A program made the position numbers and the translations under genes. A DNA stretch of 64,000 bases, taken from positions 2,914,001 through 2,978,000 of the forward strand of contig NZ_CP030048.1 in the NCBI RefSeq assembly GCF_015291665.1, in the 5' to 3' direction. The notes under the pieces are model-generated. The model was not told where the DNA came from, did no database searches, and worked only from the letters and a program-made list of their open reading frames with translations. Shown piece after piece: positions 63,913 through 64,000 of the stretch; position 1 is the first letter of the stretch; each line of letters opens with the position of its first letter. This stretch comes from Bradyrhizobium sp. CCBAU 53338. Its GTDB lineage: Bacteria > Pseudomonadota > Alphaproteobacteria > Rhizobiales > Xanthobacteraceae.

Positions 63913-64000
63913 ATGCAGTTCGATACCAAGATCGCCGTTGTCATTCGCAACGATCTTCAGGTGTGGCAGAAACTCAATGTCGCATCGTTCCTGACCAGCG
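63913..64000 (+). CDS. Start of a probable DUF2000-family protein (cut by window end)
   Basis: Only 29 codons are visible, beginning MQFDTKIAVVIRNDLQVWQK. GGGAG lies about 6 bases before the ATG. The sequence looks like the N-terminus of DUF2000-type small proteins (VVIR-D-L---LN), but the call rests on this fragment alone. Confidence 0.5.
   Translation, partial: MQFDTKIAVVIRNDLQVWQKLNVASFLTS

Overview
The window looks like a chromosomal stretch of a Bradyrhizobium-type alphaproteobacterium (Nitrobacteraceae). It is GC-rich throughout with strong G/C third-position bias. It carries the alphaproteobacterial F1-ATPase zeta inhibitor, a complete liv transporter, a pca branch and an aerobic-type CO dehydrogenase accessory cluster, plus palindromic intergenic repeats of the kind scattered through Bradyrhizobium genomes. 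I see no transposase, integrase, CRISPR array, rRNA or tRNA gene, so this is ordinary chromosome with small accessory insertions rather than an island.

Layout. 1-11.1 kb: 3' part of a TrmJ-type RNA methyltransferase with a fused DUF559 domain, cyanase, then purine genes (purB, zeta inhibitor, purC-purS-purQ, purL) interrupted by an EamA transporter and a thioesterase, then an acyltransferase and a DUF1328 mini-protein. 11.1-23.7 kb: DUF427, bolA, ltrA, ergothioneine genes egtD/egtB, grxD, a macro-domain gene, two tandem serine hydrolases, threonine aldolase, rpsD, an E2-like acyltransferase, an HpaI-type aldolase and murI. 23.9-31.7 kb: cytochrome b561, GST, a cyclic-nucleotide-binding membrane protein, an orphan SecD periplasmic domain, an acyl-CoA synthetase, an M20 amidohydrolase and a TetR regulator.

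31.8-38.4 kb is the most unusual part. A NarL-type two-component pair lies divergent to a tightly packed five-gene run: a MotA/TolQ/ExbB-like channel, two membrane-anchored proteins of unknown function, a metallophosphoesterase, and a Ser/Thr kinase fused to a universal-stress domain. It has the parts of a membrane proton-channel module with its own kinase and phosphatase. Next to it are three very small minus-strand genes (38.4-38.9 kb).

39-64 kb: rpe, a Ser-rich EF-hand protein, a P1 peptidase, a MASE4-like hybrid histidine kinase divergent from a lone receiver protein, livHMGF plus the binding protein, a Gln/Gly-rich mini-protein with a strong terminator, pcaB-pcaD-pcaC, and a cox cluster (coxG, coxS, coxM, coxD, coxE, split xdhC, MoCF-MobA fusion). 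This cox cluster has no coxL large subunit. The window ends with a DUF4189 protein, a CYTH-CHAD protein and the start of a probable DUF2000 gene.

Starts were chosen by Shine-Dalgarno spacing and family N-termini. Many genes overlap by 1-4 bases, which supports the operons proposed. Family assignments rest on motifs read by eye and on memory of the families; no search was run.
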